A DNA stretch of 64,000 nucleotides from Contendibacter sp031732755 (GTDB lineage Bacteria; Pseudomonadota; Gammaproteobacteria; Competibacterales; Competibacteraceae), in assembly GCA_031732755.1 (NCBI GenBank), contig JAVMKI010000079.1:1-64000 (forward strand), written 5' to 3'. The notes below the pieces were generated by a model. It had not been told where the DNA came from. It did not search any database and saw nothing but the letters and a program-made list of their open reading frames with translations. Below are positions 48,774-57,300 of this stretch, in pieces (the first letter of the stretch is position 1; the number at the start of each line of letters is the position of its first letter). The translations under genes and the position numbers were made by a program.

Positions 48774-51467
48774 TTAAAACGCTTCCACCGCCTTGTTCAT
48801 GTCGGATTGGATCTCGCTCGCGCTCAAGGCCCGGTTGTAGATTCGCACTTCGTCGATCAGACCGTTGAAGTAGCGCGCGTAGCCGCTATTCCAGTAGTAC
48901 CTTCCGAGATCGAGGGGTTGTGCGTTTTTCTGCAGCGATCCGACCGCGGCGTTATTGGAGCCACTGGCGACGCCGTTGATGTAGACGGTCATCTTGGAAG
49001 TGCCATCGGCCACATACTGATAGACGAGCGCCACATGCTGCCAGCCGCTAGTGTTCAAGGCGGTATTGGAGATCAGGGACGAGCTACTGGACTCGTTTTT
49101 AAACACTTCCGTTTCAACCTTGCCGGAGCCGCTGTAATCGCCGGCCGACAGCATGAACCCGCGCGATGGGGCGCCGTTGGTCGTACCCTGCTTGGCCAAT
49201 ATGGGCCGGCGGTCGGCGAGGTTCTTCGGATAGACCCAGGCTTCGAGCGTCATGCTGGTGGTCAGGTCGAGGGAATCCGCGTCCGGGATGGCGACCCAGT
49301 TACTGGACCCGTTGAAGGACAGGGCTTGGCCAAACTTGCCGGCGGTCCGGGTGGCGCCGTTGATCGTGCCGTGATTGCTCTGGCCGGACGCATCGACCGC
49401 GGTATTGCCACTGGTTTCCTCGAAACCGTAGGCAGCCACCAGCCCACTGTCTCTCGCCACGGTGATATAGCCGATCTTGGTCTTGATATTGCTGCCAGCG
49501 GGACCGGTGGCGGTCAGTTTCACGGTGTAGGTGCCCGCTTTGGCGTAAGTATGCGAGGGATAGGTATCGGTGCTGGTGGAGCCGTCACCGAAATCCCATT
49601 GATAACTGGTGGTGGTTCCGCTTGAGGTGTTGGTGAAGGTCGTCGTCAGCGGAGCCGTGCCGGCCACCGGATTCGCGCTAAAACCGGCAACGGGTAGCGC
49701 CGCCGTTACCACGATGGTCTTGGTTATGCTGTTGGTTCCACCCGACCCGGTAACCGTCAACCTGGCGCTGTAAGTACCCGGCGTGTTGTAAGTCACCATC
49801 GCGGTCTGAGCCGTACTGGCGATGCCATTACCGAAATCCCAGGAGCGGCTGCTGATGTTGCCGGTCGAGGCGTCGGTGAAGGTTACTAATAATGGAGCGG
49901 TTCCATTGCTTGAACTGGTGCTGAAATTGGCTACTGGCGCTGGGTCGGTCACCTTGATATAGCTGGTTTTGGACGCAACGTTGCTTCCCGCCGAGTTGCT
50001 GGCCGTGAGTGTGACGGTGTAATTGCCGGCCTTCGTGTACGTCTTGCTGGGATTCCGATCCGTGCTGGTGGTGCCGTCGCCGAAATTCCAGGACCATGCG
50101 GTGACCGTGCCCGCCGAAGTGTCGGTGAAATTGATAGCCAGCGGTGCAATGCCCGAAGTCAGGTTTGCATTGAAGTTGGCTGTCGGAGCAGCAATGGCGG
50201 CCACGTAGGTCGCTGTGTAGGTTTTCGGCGAGGCATCGACCGTAATCGTATGAGTGGCCGCGCCGCCGTCGGACCACGCACTGAAACTGTAGCCTTTCTG
50301 GCTGGCTGGAGCGCTAATGGTTTGCTGCGACCCAACAGTCACGTCCACCGTGAACGGCGTCGCGCGTGAAACTCCGCCGTAGTTCAGGGGTATTCCCCTG
50401 GGTTGGGTCGTAAACGTGTATTGCACCGTGGAGCTGTTGGCGGCTACCGGATTATTCATGTCGGATTGGATCTCGCTCGCGTTCAAGGCCCGGTTGTAGA
50501 CCCGCACCTCGTCGATCAAACCATTAAAATAACGCGCATAGCTACTGTTATAAAAGTACCTTCCGAGATCGAGGGGTTGTGCGTTTTTCTGCAGCGATCC
50601 GACCGCGGCGTTATTGGAGCCACTGGCGACGCCGTTGATGTAGACGGTCATCTTGGAAGTGCCATCGGCCACATACTGATAGACGAGCGCCACATGCTGC
50701 CAGCCGCTAGTGTTCAAGGCGGTATTGGAGATCAGGGACGAGCTACTGGACTCGTTTTTAAACACTTCCGTTTCAACCTTGCCGGAGCCGCTGTAATCGC
50801 CGGCCGACAGCATGAACCCGCGCGATGGGGCGCCGTTGGTCGTACCCTGCTTGGCCAATATGGGCCGGCGGTCGGCGAGGTTCTTCGGATAGACCCAGGC
50901 TTCGAGCGTCATGCTGGTGGTCAGGTCGAGGGAATCCGCGTCCGGGATGGCGACCCAGTTACTGGACCCGTTGAAGGACAGGGCTTGGCCAAACTTGCCG
51001 GCGGTCCGGGTGGCGCCGTTGATCGTGCCGTGATTGCTCTGGCCGGACGCATCGACCGCGGTATTGCCACTGGTTTCCTCGAAACCGTAGGCAGCCACCA
51101 GCCCGTTTTGCGGAGATGTCACGACCGGCGGAGTCGGGTCGAGCTGTTTGCTGACTTCGTTCGAAGGACCGCTTAGGTTCCCGTTATTGTCGTAGGCCTT
51201 GACCAAAAAATAGTATTTGGCGCCGTCTGACAGATTGGAGACCGTGGCGGTCGTGTTGGAGGTGGTTTGCTGCGGCGTGGCTGGGTAGCTGCCACTTTGC
51301 TGGCTGTAATAGACATGATAGCCCGCTACTGGGCCGGAGCTGGCATCCCAGGCCAGGGTGATTTGAGCCGCGAAGGCGTTGTTGGTAAAGCACAGCAGGA
51401 GAAGGCCCAACCATCCCAGCAGGCGCGAGATTGGACTGAACCCATTTAAACGGAATTGAGTAGACAT
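48774..51467 (-). CDS. Large secreted protein: Fn3, LamG, PKD x3, LamG
   Basis: An 897-residue exported protein. A signal peptide (about 1-33, AFA-A) precedes a fibronectin type III domain (~34-112). The first LamG-like domain is ~121-337, then a repeat domain (~350-430) and three PKD domains (DFGDG-type, ~430-670) and a second LamG (~674-892). No PEP-CTERM or LPXTG sorting tail is visible at the C-terminus. It is likely an extracellular carbohydrate-binding adhesin or matrix protein. The two LamG-coding segments are identical over 550 bp. GGAGG precedes the ATG. Confidence 0.88.
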   Translation of the reverse strand: MSTQFRLNGFSPISRLLGWLGLLLLCFTNNAFAAQITLAWDASSGPVAGYHVYYSQQSGSYPATPQQTTSNTTATVSNLSDGAKYYFLVKAYDNNGNLSGPSNEVSKQLDPTPPVVTSPQNGLVAAYGFEETSGNTAVDASGQSNHGTINGATRTAGKFGQALSFNGSSNWVAIPDADSLDLTTSMTLEAWVYPKNLADRRPILAKQGTTNGAPSRGFMLSAGDYSGSGKVETEVFKNESSSSSLISNTALNTSGWQHVALVYQYVADGTSKMTVYINGVASGSNNAAVGSLQKNAQPLDLGRYFYNSSYARYFNGLIDEVRVYNRALNASEIQSDMNNPVAANSSTVQYTFTTQPRGIPLNYGGVSRATPFTVDVTVGSQQTISAPASQKGYSFSAWSDGGAATHTITVDASPKTYTATYVAAIAAPTANFNANLTSGIAPLAINFTDTSAGTVTAWSWNFGDGTTSTDRNPSKTYTKAGNYTVTLTASNSAGSNVASKTSYIKVTDPAPVANFSTSSSNGTAPLLVTFTDASTGNISSRSWDFGNGIASTAQTAMVTYNTPGTYSARLTVTGSGGTNSITKTIVVTAALPVAGFSANPVAGTAPLTTTFTNTSSGTTTSYQWDFGDGSTSTDTYPSHTYAKAGTYTVKLTATGPAGSNIKTKIGYITVARDSGLVAAYGFEETSGNTAVDASGQSNHGTINGATRTAGKFGQALSFNGSSNWVAIPDADSLDLTTSMTLEAWVYPKNLADRRPILAKQGTTNGAPSRGFMLSAGDYSGSGKVETEVFKNESSSSSLISNTALNTSGWQHVALVYQYVADGTSKMTVYINGVASGSNNAAVGSLQKNAQPLDLGRYYWNSGYARYFNGLIDEVRIYNRALSASEIQSDMNKAVEAF
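48896..49445 (-). repeat. LamG-coding direct repeat, copy 1
   Basis: By eye this 550-bp stretch is identical, base for base, with 50555-51104, starting at AGTACCTTCC and ending at CCAGCCC. Both encode the same LamG domain half. Just beyond its left edge the similarity falls to clearly diverged sequence, a sharp boundary typical of gene conversion. Confidence 0.85.
50555..51104 (-). repeat. LamG-coding direct repeat, copy 2
   Basis: The second copy of the 550-bp identical unit, offset by 1659 bp. It encodes the N-terminal LamG of the same gene. Flanks diverge from copy 1 on both sides, and the start is preceded by AAAAGTACC versus CAGTAGTACC in copy 1. Confidence 0.85.
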
Positions 51468-51737
51468 TGCCGACCTCCAAATGCACGTGCCGTACGAACG
51501 GAACTGTGCCAGGAGGCGGTAGAACGTTCGCTTGGCAACCCTGCGACCATGCCCCAGTGTTTGGGAGTTAGGCCAGTGGTTTTGCGTCCCGCCCTTTCGG
51601 TGCGGTTTGCTCTTTTCAAGCTTTCTTTAGCTATCTTGGAGGTTATTGTACGTACATAATCGGTCGAGCGCAAGCCCGAATTGATATTTTTTAGGGACAA
51701 TATAATAAATTTTTTTATTATGGCCCTTGATAGCATG
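51468..51737. other. AT-rich leader region of the secreted-protein genes
   Basis: A 270-bp AT-rich region with no convincing gene between the LamG gene start and the alternating hairpin. Short frames here look random. The promoter of the minus-strand operon is likely inside it, but I see no standard -35/-10 pair by eye. Confidence 0.4.
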
Positions 51738-51785
51738 AAACAAGGCCAAAATGGCCTTGTTTGACCCTTCAATAAGGCCATTTTG
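51738..51785. promoter_or_regulatory. Three-arm alternating hairpin
   Basis: Arm A, AAACAAGGCCA (51738-51748), pairs with arm B, TGGCCTTGTTT (51752-51762), as an 11-bp stem with AAA loop. Arm B overlaps CAAAATGGCCTT (51747-51758), which pairs as 12 bp with arm C, AAGGCCATTTTG (51774-51785). A:B and B:C are mutually exclusive, and on the plus strand arm C is followed by ATTTTTCTT. Such geometry is typical of attenuators or terminator/antiterminator switches. It lies upstream of the secreted-protein operon (minus strand). Confidence 0.6.
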
Positions 51786-51813
51786 ACCCATTTTTCTTGT
51801 TGGACTCACTGAA

Positions 51814-51837
51814 TTTATATATTTATTTATATATTTA
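51814..51837. repeat. AT-rich 12-bp tandem repeat
   Basis: TTTATATATTTA occurs twice in direct tandem (51814-51825, 51826-51837). This is part of a low-GC island between about 51630 and 51900 that separates the secreted-protein genes from the DUF4178 gene. It may mark a DNA-bending or promoter region. Confidence 0.55.
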
Positions 51838-52166
51838 TCAAACTATTAGCATTTTCCTAGGGTTTTTCATTAATTTGTGAATATTGATCAATAATGTTAC
51901 TATTCATGTTGTGAAGGTAGTCGCCGATCTCGTCGGTTAGTTTTTTTGCGGCGTGGCGTGGGTCTTTTTCGCGATTGGAAGAAGCGGGAAGGCGTCGCTG
52001 AGGAAAGGAAGAAGATCCTCGGAGCATCATTCCGGATGAGTTCTTGAGCTTGGAACGGAATTTCGATGTTCCGGTCGCCGGTGTTACCCAAGACGGTTGT
52101 GCTATGTGTTTTTATTATTTGTTGGAAAGTTTGAGTCTTTGGGCTTTGTTCTGATTTCGAAGATGG

Positions 52167-52172
52167 TATAAA
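52167..52172 (+). promoter_or_regulatory. -10 element close to the DUF4178 gene start
   Basis: TATAAA lies 7 bases before the ATG at 52179, with a possible -35 (TTTGTT at 52145-52150) 16 bases upstream. Transcription would start at or next to the ATG, and no Shine-Dalgarno precedes it, so the message may be leaderless. From 51838 to this point I see no other feature. Confidence 0.45.
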
Positions 52173-52178
52173 TAGGCC

Positions 52179-54080
52179 ATGAAAACCGCGAACTGTCCTT
52201 CCTGTGGCGCCACCATCACTTTCCGGTCGGCGGTATCGATTCTGACGGTCTGCGACCACTGCCAGAGCACGCTGATCCGCCACGACCTGGAATTGGAAAA
52301 CATCGGGAAAATGGCGGAGCTGTTGCCCGACCCATCACCGATTCGGATCGGCACCGAGGGCATTTACCGCAAGAGCCGCTTCAGCGTGGTCGGACGTATC
52401 CAGTTACGCTACGGCCAAGGCATCTGGAACGAATGGTATCTGCTGTTCGATAACCAGCGCGGCGGTTGGCTGGGCGAAACGCTGGGCAACCATGCGGTCA
52501 CCTTCCTGATCCAGCCGCCCGAACCATTGCCGGCCTTTTCCGAACTGCGCGCCGGCCAAAGCGTGACCCTCAAGGGCCGCGCTTTTCAGGTCACCAACAT
52601 CGAAACCGCCCGTTGCATCGCCGGCGAAGGCGAGCTGCCCATCCGGGTTGGGCCAGGTTACGACGCCCCGGTGGTGGACTTGCAGGCCCCCGGCCAAGTG
52701 TTCGCCACGCTCGATTACAGCGAAACGCCGCCGCTGGTGTTCGTCGGCGAACAGGTGCGCTTCGACGACTTGAAGTTGACCCGCCTGCGCGAAATCATGC
52801 CGCCCGGCTGGGAGCCGGACGCCGGCATTCAGGCGCAATCCTTTCAATGTCCCGGCTGCGGCAGCGCCCTGACCATCCGCGCCAAGGGCCACAGCGAAAC
52901 CTTGGCCTGCGGCGCCTGCGGGTCGATCATTGATCTCACGGACGAAAACTTTCGCATCCTGTCCAAATTCAAGGCCAAGGTCATCCACGAACCCTTGATC
53001 CCTCTGGGAACGAGCGGCACGCTGGAAGGTACCGCCTATCAGGCCATCGGCTATTTGCGGCGGTGTATCACCGTGGAAGAAATCGATTACGAATGGAGCG
53101 AATATCTTCTGTTCCACCGCGAACGGGGCTTTCGCTGGCTGGTGGAATACAACGGTCATTGGAGCCTCGTCCATACGCTGACCGAGCCGCCGCTGGTGAG
53201 CGGTTACGCGGCGAAAGCCCGAGCGGTTTACCAGGACCGAAGCTACCGGCACTTCCAGACCGCCAAGGCCCGGGTCAGCTACGTGCTGGGCGAGTTCTAC
53301 TGGCGGGTTCGGGTCGGCGAACGCGTCGAGGTCAGCGACTACATCGCCCCACCGTTCCAGCTCAGTCGGGAGCGAACCGACCGGGAAATCGTCTGGTCGC
53401 AGGCCGAATACGTCGAGCCGGCCGCCATCCAGACCACTTTTCACCTGGAAGCGCCGCCGCCGTTGCGCATGGGCATCGCGCCCAACCAACCTTCGCCCTA
53501 CCAGGCGCAGCGGTCGAAATTTCGCCGGCTGCTCGGCGCGTTCCTGGCGTTGCTGATCGTCGGCCAAATCGTCACGCTGGCCTTGTCCGCCGATCAACGC
53601 GTGCATCAACAGACATTCGTGTTCGACGAGTCCACCCGCAACCAGGCCCTGAACACCGAACCGTTCGCCGTGAGCGGTCGCGAATCGAACCTGCTCGTCC
53701 GCGCCGAAACCAACCTCAACAACAACTGGCTGTATCTGGATCTCACGCTGATCGAACGGCAAACCGGCGCCAGCACCACGATTGGCCGCGAAATCAGTTA
53801 CTACCATGGCATCGACGACGGGGAACGCTGGTCGGAGGGCGATGCCGGCGACGACGCGGTGCTGTCGGGCATTTCGGCGGGCATCTACTACCTGAACGTC
53901 GAAGGCGAATGGCCCCGCTCTTCGCCGGCGGTGACCTGCACCTTGACGGTGTTTCGCGACGTGCCGAGCTGGAGCAATTTTTTCCTGGCACTGCTGGGAT
54001 TGCTGATCGTGCCGATGCTGTTTTACTGGCGGGCACGGGCCTTTGAGCGGGCGCGCTGGGCGGAAAGTGATTATGGGTGA
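52179..54080 (+). CDS. DUF4178 domain protein with zinc ribbons
   Basis: A 633-residue protein. Zinc-ribbon pairs are C6-PS-C9 (MKTANCPSC) with C25-DH-C28, and later CPGCGS with CGACGS (~residues 225-250). Two DUF4178 blocks follow each ribbon, and a C-terminal membrane segment (~450-470, LLGAFLALLIVGQIVTLAL) leads to an outer beta domain and a second hydrophobic span near the end (~605-622). DUF4178 genes are often found beside membrane-fused spermidine synthase-like genes; here one lies at 63407. The ATG at 52179 must be right because the first zinc cysteines follow directly. The function is unknown. Confidence 0.8.
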   Translation: MKTANCPSCGATITFRSAVSILTVCDHCQSTLIRHDLELENIGKMAELLPDPSPIRIGTEGIYRKSRFSVVGRIQLRYGQGIWNEWYLLFDNQRGGWLGETLGNHAVTFLIQPPEPLPAFSELRAGQSVTLKGRAFQVTNIETARCIAGEGELPIRVGPGYDAPVVDLQAPGQVFATLDYSETPPLVFVGEQVRFDDLKLTRLREIMPPGWEPDAGIQAQSFQCPGCGSALTIRAKGHSETLACGACGSIIDLTDENFRILSKFKAKVIHEPLIPLGTSGTLEGTAYQAIGYLRRCITVEEIDYEWSEYLLFHRERGFRWLVEYNGHWSLVHTLTEPPLVSGYAAKARAVYQDRSYRHFQTAKARVSYVLGEFYWRVRVGERVEVSDYIAPPFQLSRERTDREIVWSQAEYVEPAAIQTTFHLEAPPPLRMGIAPNQPSPYQAQRSKFRRLLGAFLALLIVGQIVTLALSADQRVHQQTFVFDESTRNQALNTEPFAVSGRESNLLVRAETNLNNNWLYLDLTLIERQTGASTTIGREISYYHGIDDGERWSEGDAGDDAVLSGISAGIYYLNVEGEWPRSSPAVTCTLTVFRDVPSWSNFFLALLGLLIVPMLFYWRARAFERARWAESDYG

Positions 54081-54144
54081 TCCGGCTGGTTTGGTTTTGA
54101 GTGAGATGATGGTATCAATCCGATCGGCGGCATAAGGAGACGAT

Positions 54145-54282
54145 ATGTTCCGCGGTTATCTCATCAGCGGCCTGCTGGTTCTGGCCTTGTTCGCCACCGC
54201 GCAATACCGAGGTTGGAGTCTGTTCGGCGCCAGCGAGGCGAAAAGCCCACCCGGCACGACGCGGGGGATTTACCATAAGTAG
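54145..54282 (+). CDS. Small membrane protein (45 aa) following the DUF4178 gene
   Basis: ATG at 54145, TAG at 54280, with an excellent AAGGAG ribosome site 6 bases upstream. Residues ~5-20 are hydrophobic (YLISGLLVLALFATAQ), then a charged tail. It lies 64 bases after the DUF4178 stop on the same strand, so it probably belongs to that operon. Its stop overlaps the presumed start of the next gene. Confidence 0.65.
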   Translation: MFRGYLISGLLVLALFATAQYRGWSLFGASEAKSPPGTTRGIYHK

Positions 54283-54823
54283 GATCGTCCTGCTCTACGC
54301 CCACCCACACGGCCGGGGTTCGAGCGCCAACCGCCAGTTGATCCAGGCGGTCGCCGATCTGCCCGAAGTCGCGGTGCGCGACCTGTACGAGCGCTATCCC
54401 GATTTCGATATCGACGCGCGGGTCGAGCAGCAGGCGATTCAGGCGGCCGAACTGCTCGTCTTCCAGTATCCGACGTACTGGTACAGCCTGCCGCCCCTGC
54501 TCAAGCTCTGGATCGACACCGTGCTGGAACATGGCTGGGCGTATGGACCTGGCGGCACGGCGCTGGCCGGAAAACATCTGTGGTGCGTGACCACCACCGG
54601 CGGCGAACAGAGCAGCTACACCGTCGAAGGGGCGCACGGCCACCCCTACGAGAGCTTCCTGCCGCCGCTGATTCAAACCGCCCGCCTGTGCGGCATGATC
54701 TGGCTGCCGCCCTGGGTGCTGCACGGCGTCCCGCATCTCGACGCCGACACCCTACGCGACTGGAGCGCCCGCTACCGGGATCGGCTCGCCCGCTATCCGG
54801 CCTGGGCCGCCGATTCCGACTGA
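54275..54823 (+). CDS. KefF-like NAD(P)H oxidoreductase (ancillary quinone reductase)
   Basis: A 182-residue flavodoxin-like fold protein. The N-terminus reads ISRIVLLYAHPHGRGSSANRQ, then LVFQYPTYWYSLPPLLKLWIDTVL, TTTGG-type loop and C-terminal GMIWLPPWVLHG, as in KefF/MdaB-type reductases. It would be the cytoplasmic partner that activates the K+/H+ antiporter encoded next. The full-length reading requires an ATA start at 54275, preceded by GGGGG eight bases upstream; the first ordinary start, TTG at 54338, would remove the first strand and FMN loop. Confidence 0.8.
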   Translation: MSRIVLLYAHPHGRGSSANRQLIQAVADLPEVAVRDLYERYPDFDIDARVEQQAIQAAELLVFQYPTYWYSLPPLLKLWIDTVLEHGWAYGPGGTALAGKHLWCVTTTGGEQSSYTVEGAHGHPYESFLPPLIQTARLCGMIWLPPWVLHGVPHLDADTLRDWSARYRDRLARYPAWAADSD

Positions 54824-54831
54824 GGCCGTCG

Positions 54832-56628
54832 ATGCACGAACCCGCCTGGCTGGGCAACATGCTGATCTACCTCACCGCCGCGTTGCTGTGCGTGCCGCTG
54901 GCGGTGCGGCTGGGATTGGGCGCGATCCTCGGCTATCTGGCGGCGGGCGTCGCCATCGGCCCGGCCGGACTGGGCCTGATCCACGATGTCGAGACCATCC
55001 TGCATTTCGCCGAATTCGGCGTGGTATTGATGCTGTTCCTGATCGGCCTGGAACTCGAACCACGCCGGCTGTGGGCGATGCGCCGGGACGTATTCGGCGG
55101 CGGCGGCGCTCAACTGCTGACTTGCGGCGGGCTGCTGGCCGGTGCGGGATTGGCGTTGGGTTTGCCGGTCGGCGCCGCGCTGCTGCTGGGCCTGACCCTG
55201 GCGCTGTCGTCGACCGCGATCACGGTGCGGACTCTGAACGAACGCAACCTGCTGCCGTCTCCGGTCGGCCAACTGACCTTCGGAATCCTGCTGTTTCAGG
55301 ACATCGCCGCCATTCCGCTGATCGCCCTGCCCTCTCTGTTCGGCCAGGGTGGCGGGACCGAGGGCGGCCGGATATCGGTGGGTTTGGGGCTGGCGGTCAT
55401 CGCCGGTATTCTGGCGGCGGGACAATATGTCGCCAGCCCGGCCTTGCGGCTGATCGCCCGCACCGGCATCCGTGAATTGTTCACGGCGGTCGCGCTGCTG
55501 ATCGTGGTGGTCATCGCGGTGCTGATGCAGCGCGCCGGGTTGTCGATGGCCTTGGGCGCTTTCATCGCCGGGGTGGTGCTGGCCAAGTCGGAATACCGCC
55601 ACGCCCTGGAAACCGACCTGGAACCGTTCAAGGGATTGCTGCTGGGGCTGTTTTTTATCGCCATCGGCATGTCGATCGACCTGACCCTGCTGGCGGCGCG
55701 GCCGGTCGCGGTGCTGGCGCTGACCGGCGGTCTGCTGTTGCTGAAGCTGCTGGCGCTGCGGACGCTCGCCGGGCCGTTGGGCGTGTCGGCCGCGCAGCGC
55801 TGGCTGCTGGCGGCGCTGCTGGCGCCCGGCGGCGAATTCGCCTTCGTCGTGCTGGGCCTGACGGCGCAGGCCGGCATGATTCCCCGCGAGCAGGCGGCGC
55901 TGCTGACCCTGAGCGTGGCGCTGTCGATGGCCGCCACGCCGTTCCTGCTGCTGGCTCACGAACGCTGGGTAGCCCCGCGCCACGCCCAGGCCCGTCCCGA
56001 ACCCGACGCCATCCCCAATTCGCAATCGCCGGTGATCATCGCCGGCTTCGGCCGCTTCGGGCAGATCGTCGGCCGCCTGCTGTTCGCCAACGGCATCACT
56101 GCCACCGTACTCGATCACGATCCCGACCAGATCGCCCTGCTGCGCCGCTTCGGCTTTCAGGTGTTCTACGGCGACGCCACCCGGCTCGACCTGCTGGAAG
56201 CGGCCGGCATCGCCAAGGCCCGCTTGCTGGTGGTGGCGCTGGACGACGTGGACGCCAATCTGCGGCTGGTGGACGTGGCGCGCGAGCATTATCCCCACCT
56301 GACCGTGGTGGCGCGGGCGCGCAATGTCTCCCACCTGTTTGGTCTGAAAGCCCGCAAGGTCGAGCACATCGAGCGGGAAACCTTCGACTCGGCGCTGCGG
56401 GCGGGTCGGCGGGTGCTGCGGGAACTGGGCTTCGGGGCGCACGAGGCGCGGTTGGCGGCCGATACCTTCCGCCGGCACGACCTGGCCGCGCTCGACGCCA
56501 TGTATCCGCACTACCAGGATGAAATCCAGCTCATCTCGCTGGCCCAGACCGCGCGGGACGAGCTGACCGATCTGTTCGAACGCGACCGCGGGGTTCGCGA
56601 GCGCGAGCGTAGCGGCGGGTGGGATTGA
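54832..56628 (+). CDS. Monovalent cation:proton antiporter-2 (KefB/KefC family)
   Basis: A 598-residue CPA2 transporter with about 12 spans (residues ~1-385) and a C-terminal TrkA-N/RCK domain (FGRFGQIVGRLL near 405) that binds NAD or glutathione. It ejects K+ in exchange for H+ under electrophilic stress and is gated by its KefF-type partner. AVLMQRAGLSMALGAFIAGVVLAKSEYRHALE is the conserved ion-transfer block. It starts 8 bases after the preceding gene. No KefG-like third gene is seen. Confidence 0.9.
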   Translation: MHEPAWLGNMLIYLTAALLCVPLAVRLGLGAILGYLAAGVAIGPAGLGLIHDVETILHFAEFGVVLMLFLIGLELEPRRLWAMRRDVFGGGGAQLLTCGGLLAGAGLALGLPVGAALLLGLTLALSSTAITVRTLNERNLLPSPVGQLTFGILLFQDIAAIPLIALPSLFGQGGGTEGGRISVGLGLAVIAGILAAGQYVASPALRLIARTGIRELFTAVALLIVVVIAVLMQRAGLSMALGAFIAGVVLAKSEYRHALETDLEPFKGLLLGLFFIAIGMSIDLTLLAARPVAVLALTGGLLLLKLLALRTLAGPLGVSAAQRWLLAALLAPGGEFAFVVLGLTAQAGMIPREQAALLTLSVALSMAATPFLLLAHERWVAPRHAQARPEPDAIPNSQSPVIIAGFGRFGQIVGRLLFANGITATVLDHDPDQIALLRRFGFQVFYGDATRLDLLEAAGIAKARLLVVALDDVDANLRLVDVAREHYPHLTVVARARNVSHLFGLKARKVEHIERETFDSALRAGRRVLRELGFGAHEARLAADTFRRHDLAALDAMYPHYQDEIQLISLAQTARDELTDLFERDRGVRERERSGGWD

Positions 56629-56752
56629 CAACATCATCACTGGCGTCATCGAAGTGAATTTAAAGGGAATTGTGTCGCTTGGTCGTTCGCAAAACATGGT
56701 GTCAATTTGGCGGCATTGATACACTGACCGCACTCGACCACGTCAGGAGTCA

Positions 56753-57067
56753 ATGATGAGAACCGCCACCGCCAAGCAAGACCGCATCGGCGCTCGCGCC
56801 CCCCATGAGGTCTATGAAACGCTGTGCCGGGCAGCCGAACTGACGGGAGCAACGGTCAATCAGTTTTTGGTGCAGTCGGCCTTGAAGGAGGATCGGGCCG
56901 TCATCGAGCGGGAGGAAGTCATTCGCCTGTCGCCCCGCGACTGGAACTGGCTGCTCGATCTGCTGGAAAACCCGCCGAAGCCCAACGCCAGATTGAAGGC
57001 CGCCATGGAGCGCTACCGGAAGGCCCAGCGAGACGATGCGGATCATTCCTTTAACTGGGCGCCATGA
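56753..57067 (+). CDS. tacA: DUF1778 antitoxin (TacA-like)
   Basis: A 104-residue antitoxin. The N-terminal ribbon-helix-helix (RIGARAPHEVYETLCRAAELTGATVNQFLVQSALKEDRAVIE, positions ~11-52) binds DNA, and the C-terminal helices neutralise the partner acetyltransferase. RBS AGGAG precedes ATG 56753 (the next ATG, 56756, is equally possible). The expected toxin gene downstream is only a 3' fragment, so this may be an orphan antitoxin. Confidence 0.85.
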   Translation: MMRTATAKQDRIGARAPHEVYETLCRAAELTGATVNQFLVQSALKEDRAVIEREEVIRLSPRDWNWLLDLLENPPKPNARLKAAMERYRKAQRDDADHSFNWAP

Positions 57068-57106
57068 CCGGCGGGGCTTCGACCGTGGCCGTCAGGAACT
57101 GAATTG

Positions 57107-57274
57107 GTTGCTGCCCTGACCCGAGCACGGCGAGTTTATGCCGAGGCTGGCGGTATCGGCCTGTTCGTCGATGCCATCGATGAACAGGCGGCGGGCTACT
57201 ACCGGCGCTTCGGTTTTGAGGCTTGCCCGGATCATCCGCTGTTGTTGTTCCTGCCGGTGAAGGTGATGGGATAA
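57107..57274 (+). pseudogene. tacT toxin remnant (GNAT acetyltransferase C-terminus)
   Basis: The sequence reads TRARRVYAEAGGIGLFVDAI and then YYRRFGFEACPDHPLLLFLP, matching the C-terminal third of TacT/GNAT toxins, with a TAA at 57272. The N-terminal two-thirds, including the acetyl-CoA pyrophosphate loop, is missing, and the new frame after tacA (ATG 57064) stops after 12 codons. A second copy of its 3' end lies at 58991. Confidence 0.8.
57200..57255 (+). repeat. tacT-fragment direct repeat, copy 1
   Basis: These 56 bp are identical to 58991-59046, with similarity continuing imperfectly to about 57270. They lie 1791 bp apart and bound the unknown 330-aa gene and the higBA pair. Confidence 0.85.
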
Positions 57275-57300
57275 ACGCGCGGATTTTCATCGGATAATCC

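Noticed and set aside
48896..51104. A CRISPR-like or tandem array
   Set aside because: Only two copies of a 550-bp protein-coding repeat, with unrelated sequence between.
48720..51176. Plus-strand frames opposite the LamG gene that repeat each other
   Set aside because: They are antisense copies of the duplicated LamG segments, not genes.
54793..56733. A minus-strand frame opposite the KefB-like gene
   Set aside because: Glutamine-rich antisense of membrane spans.
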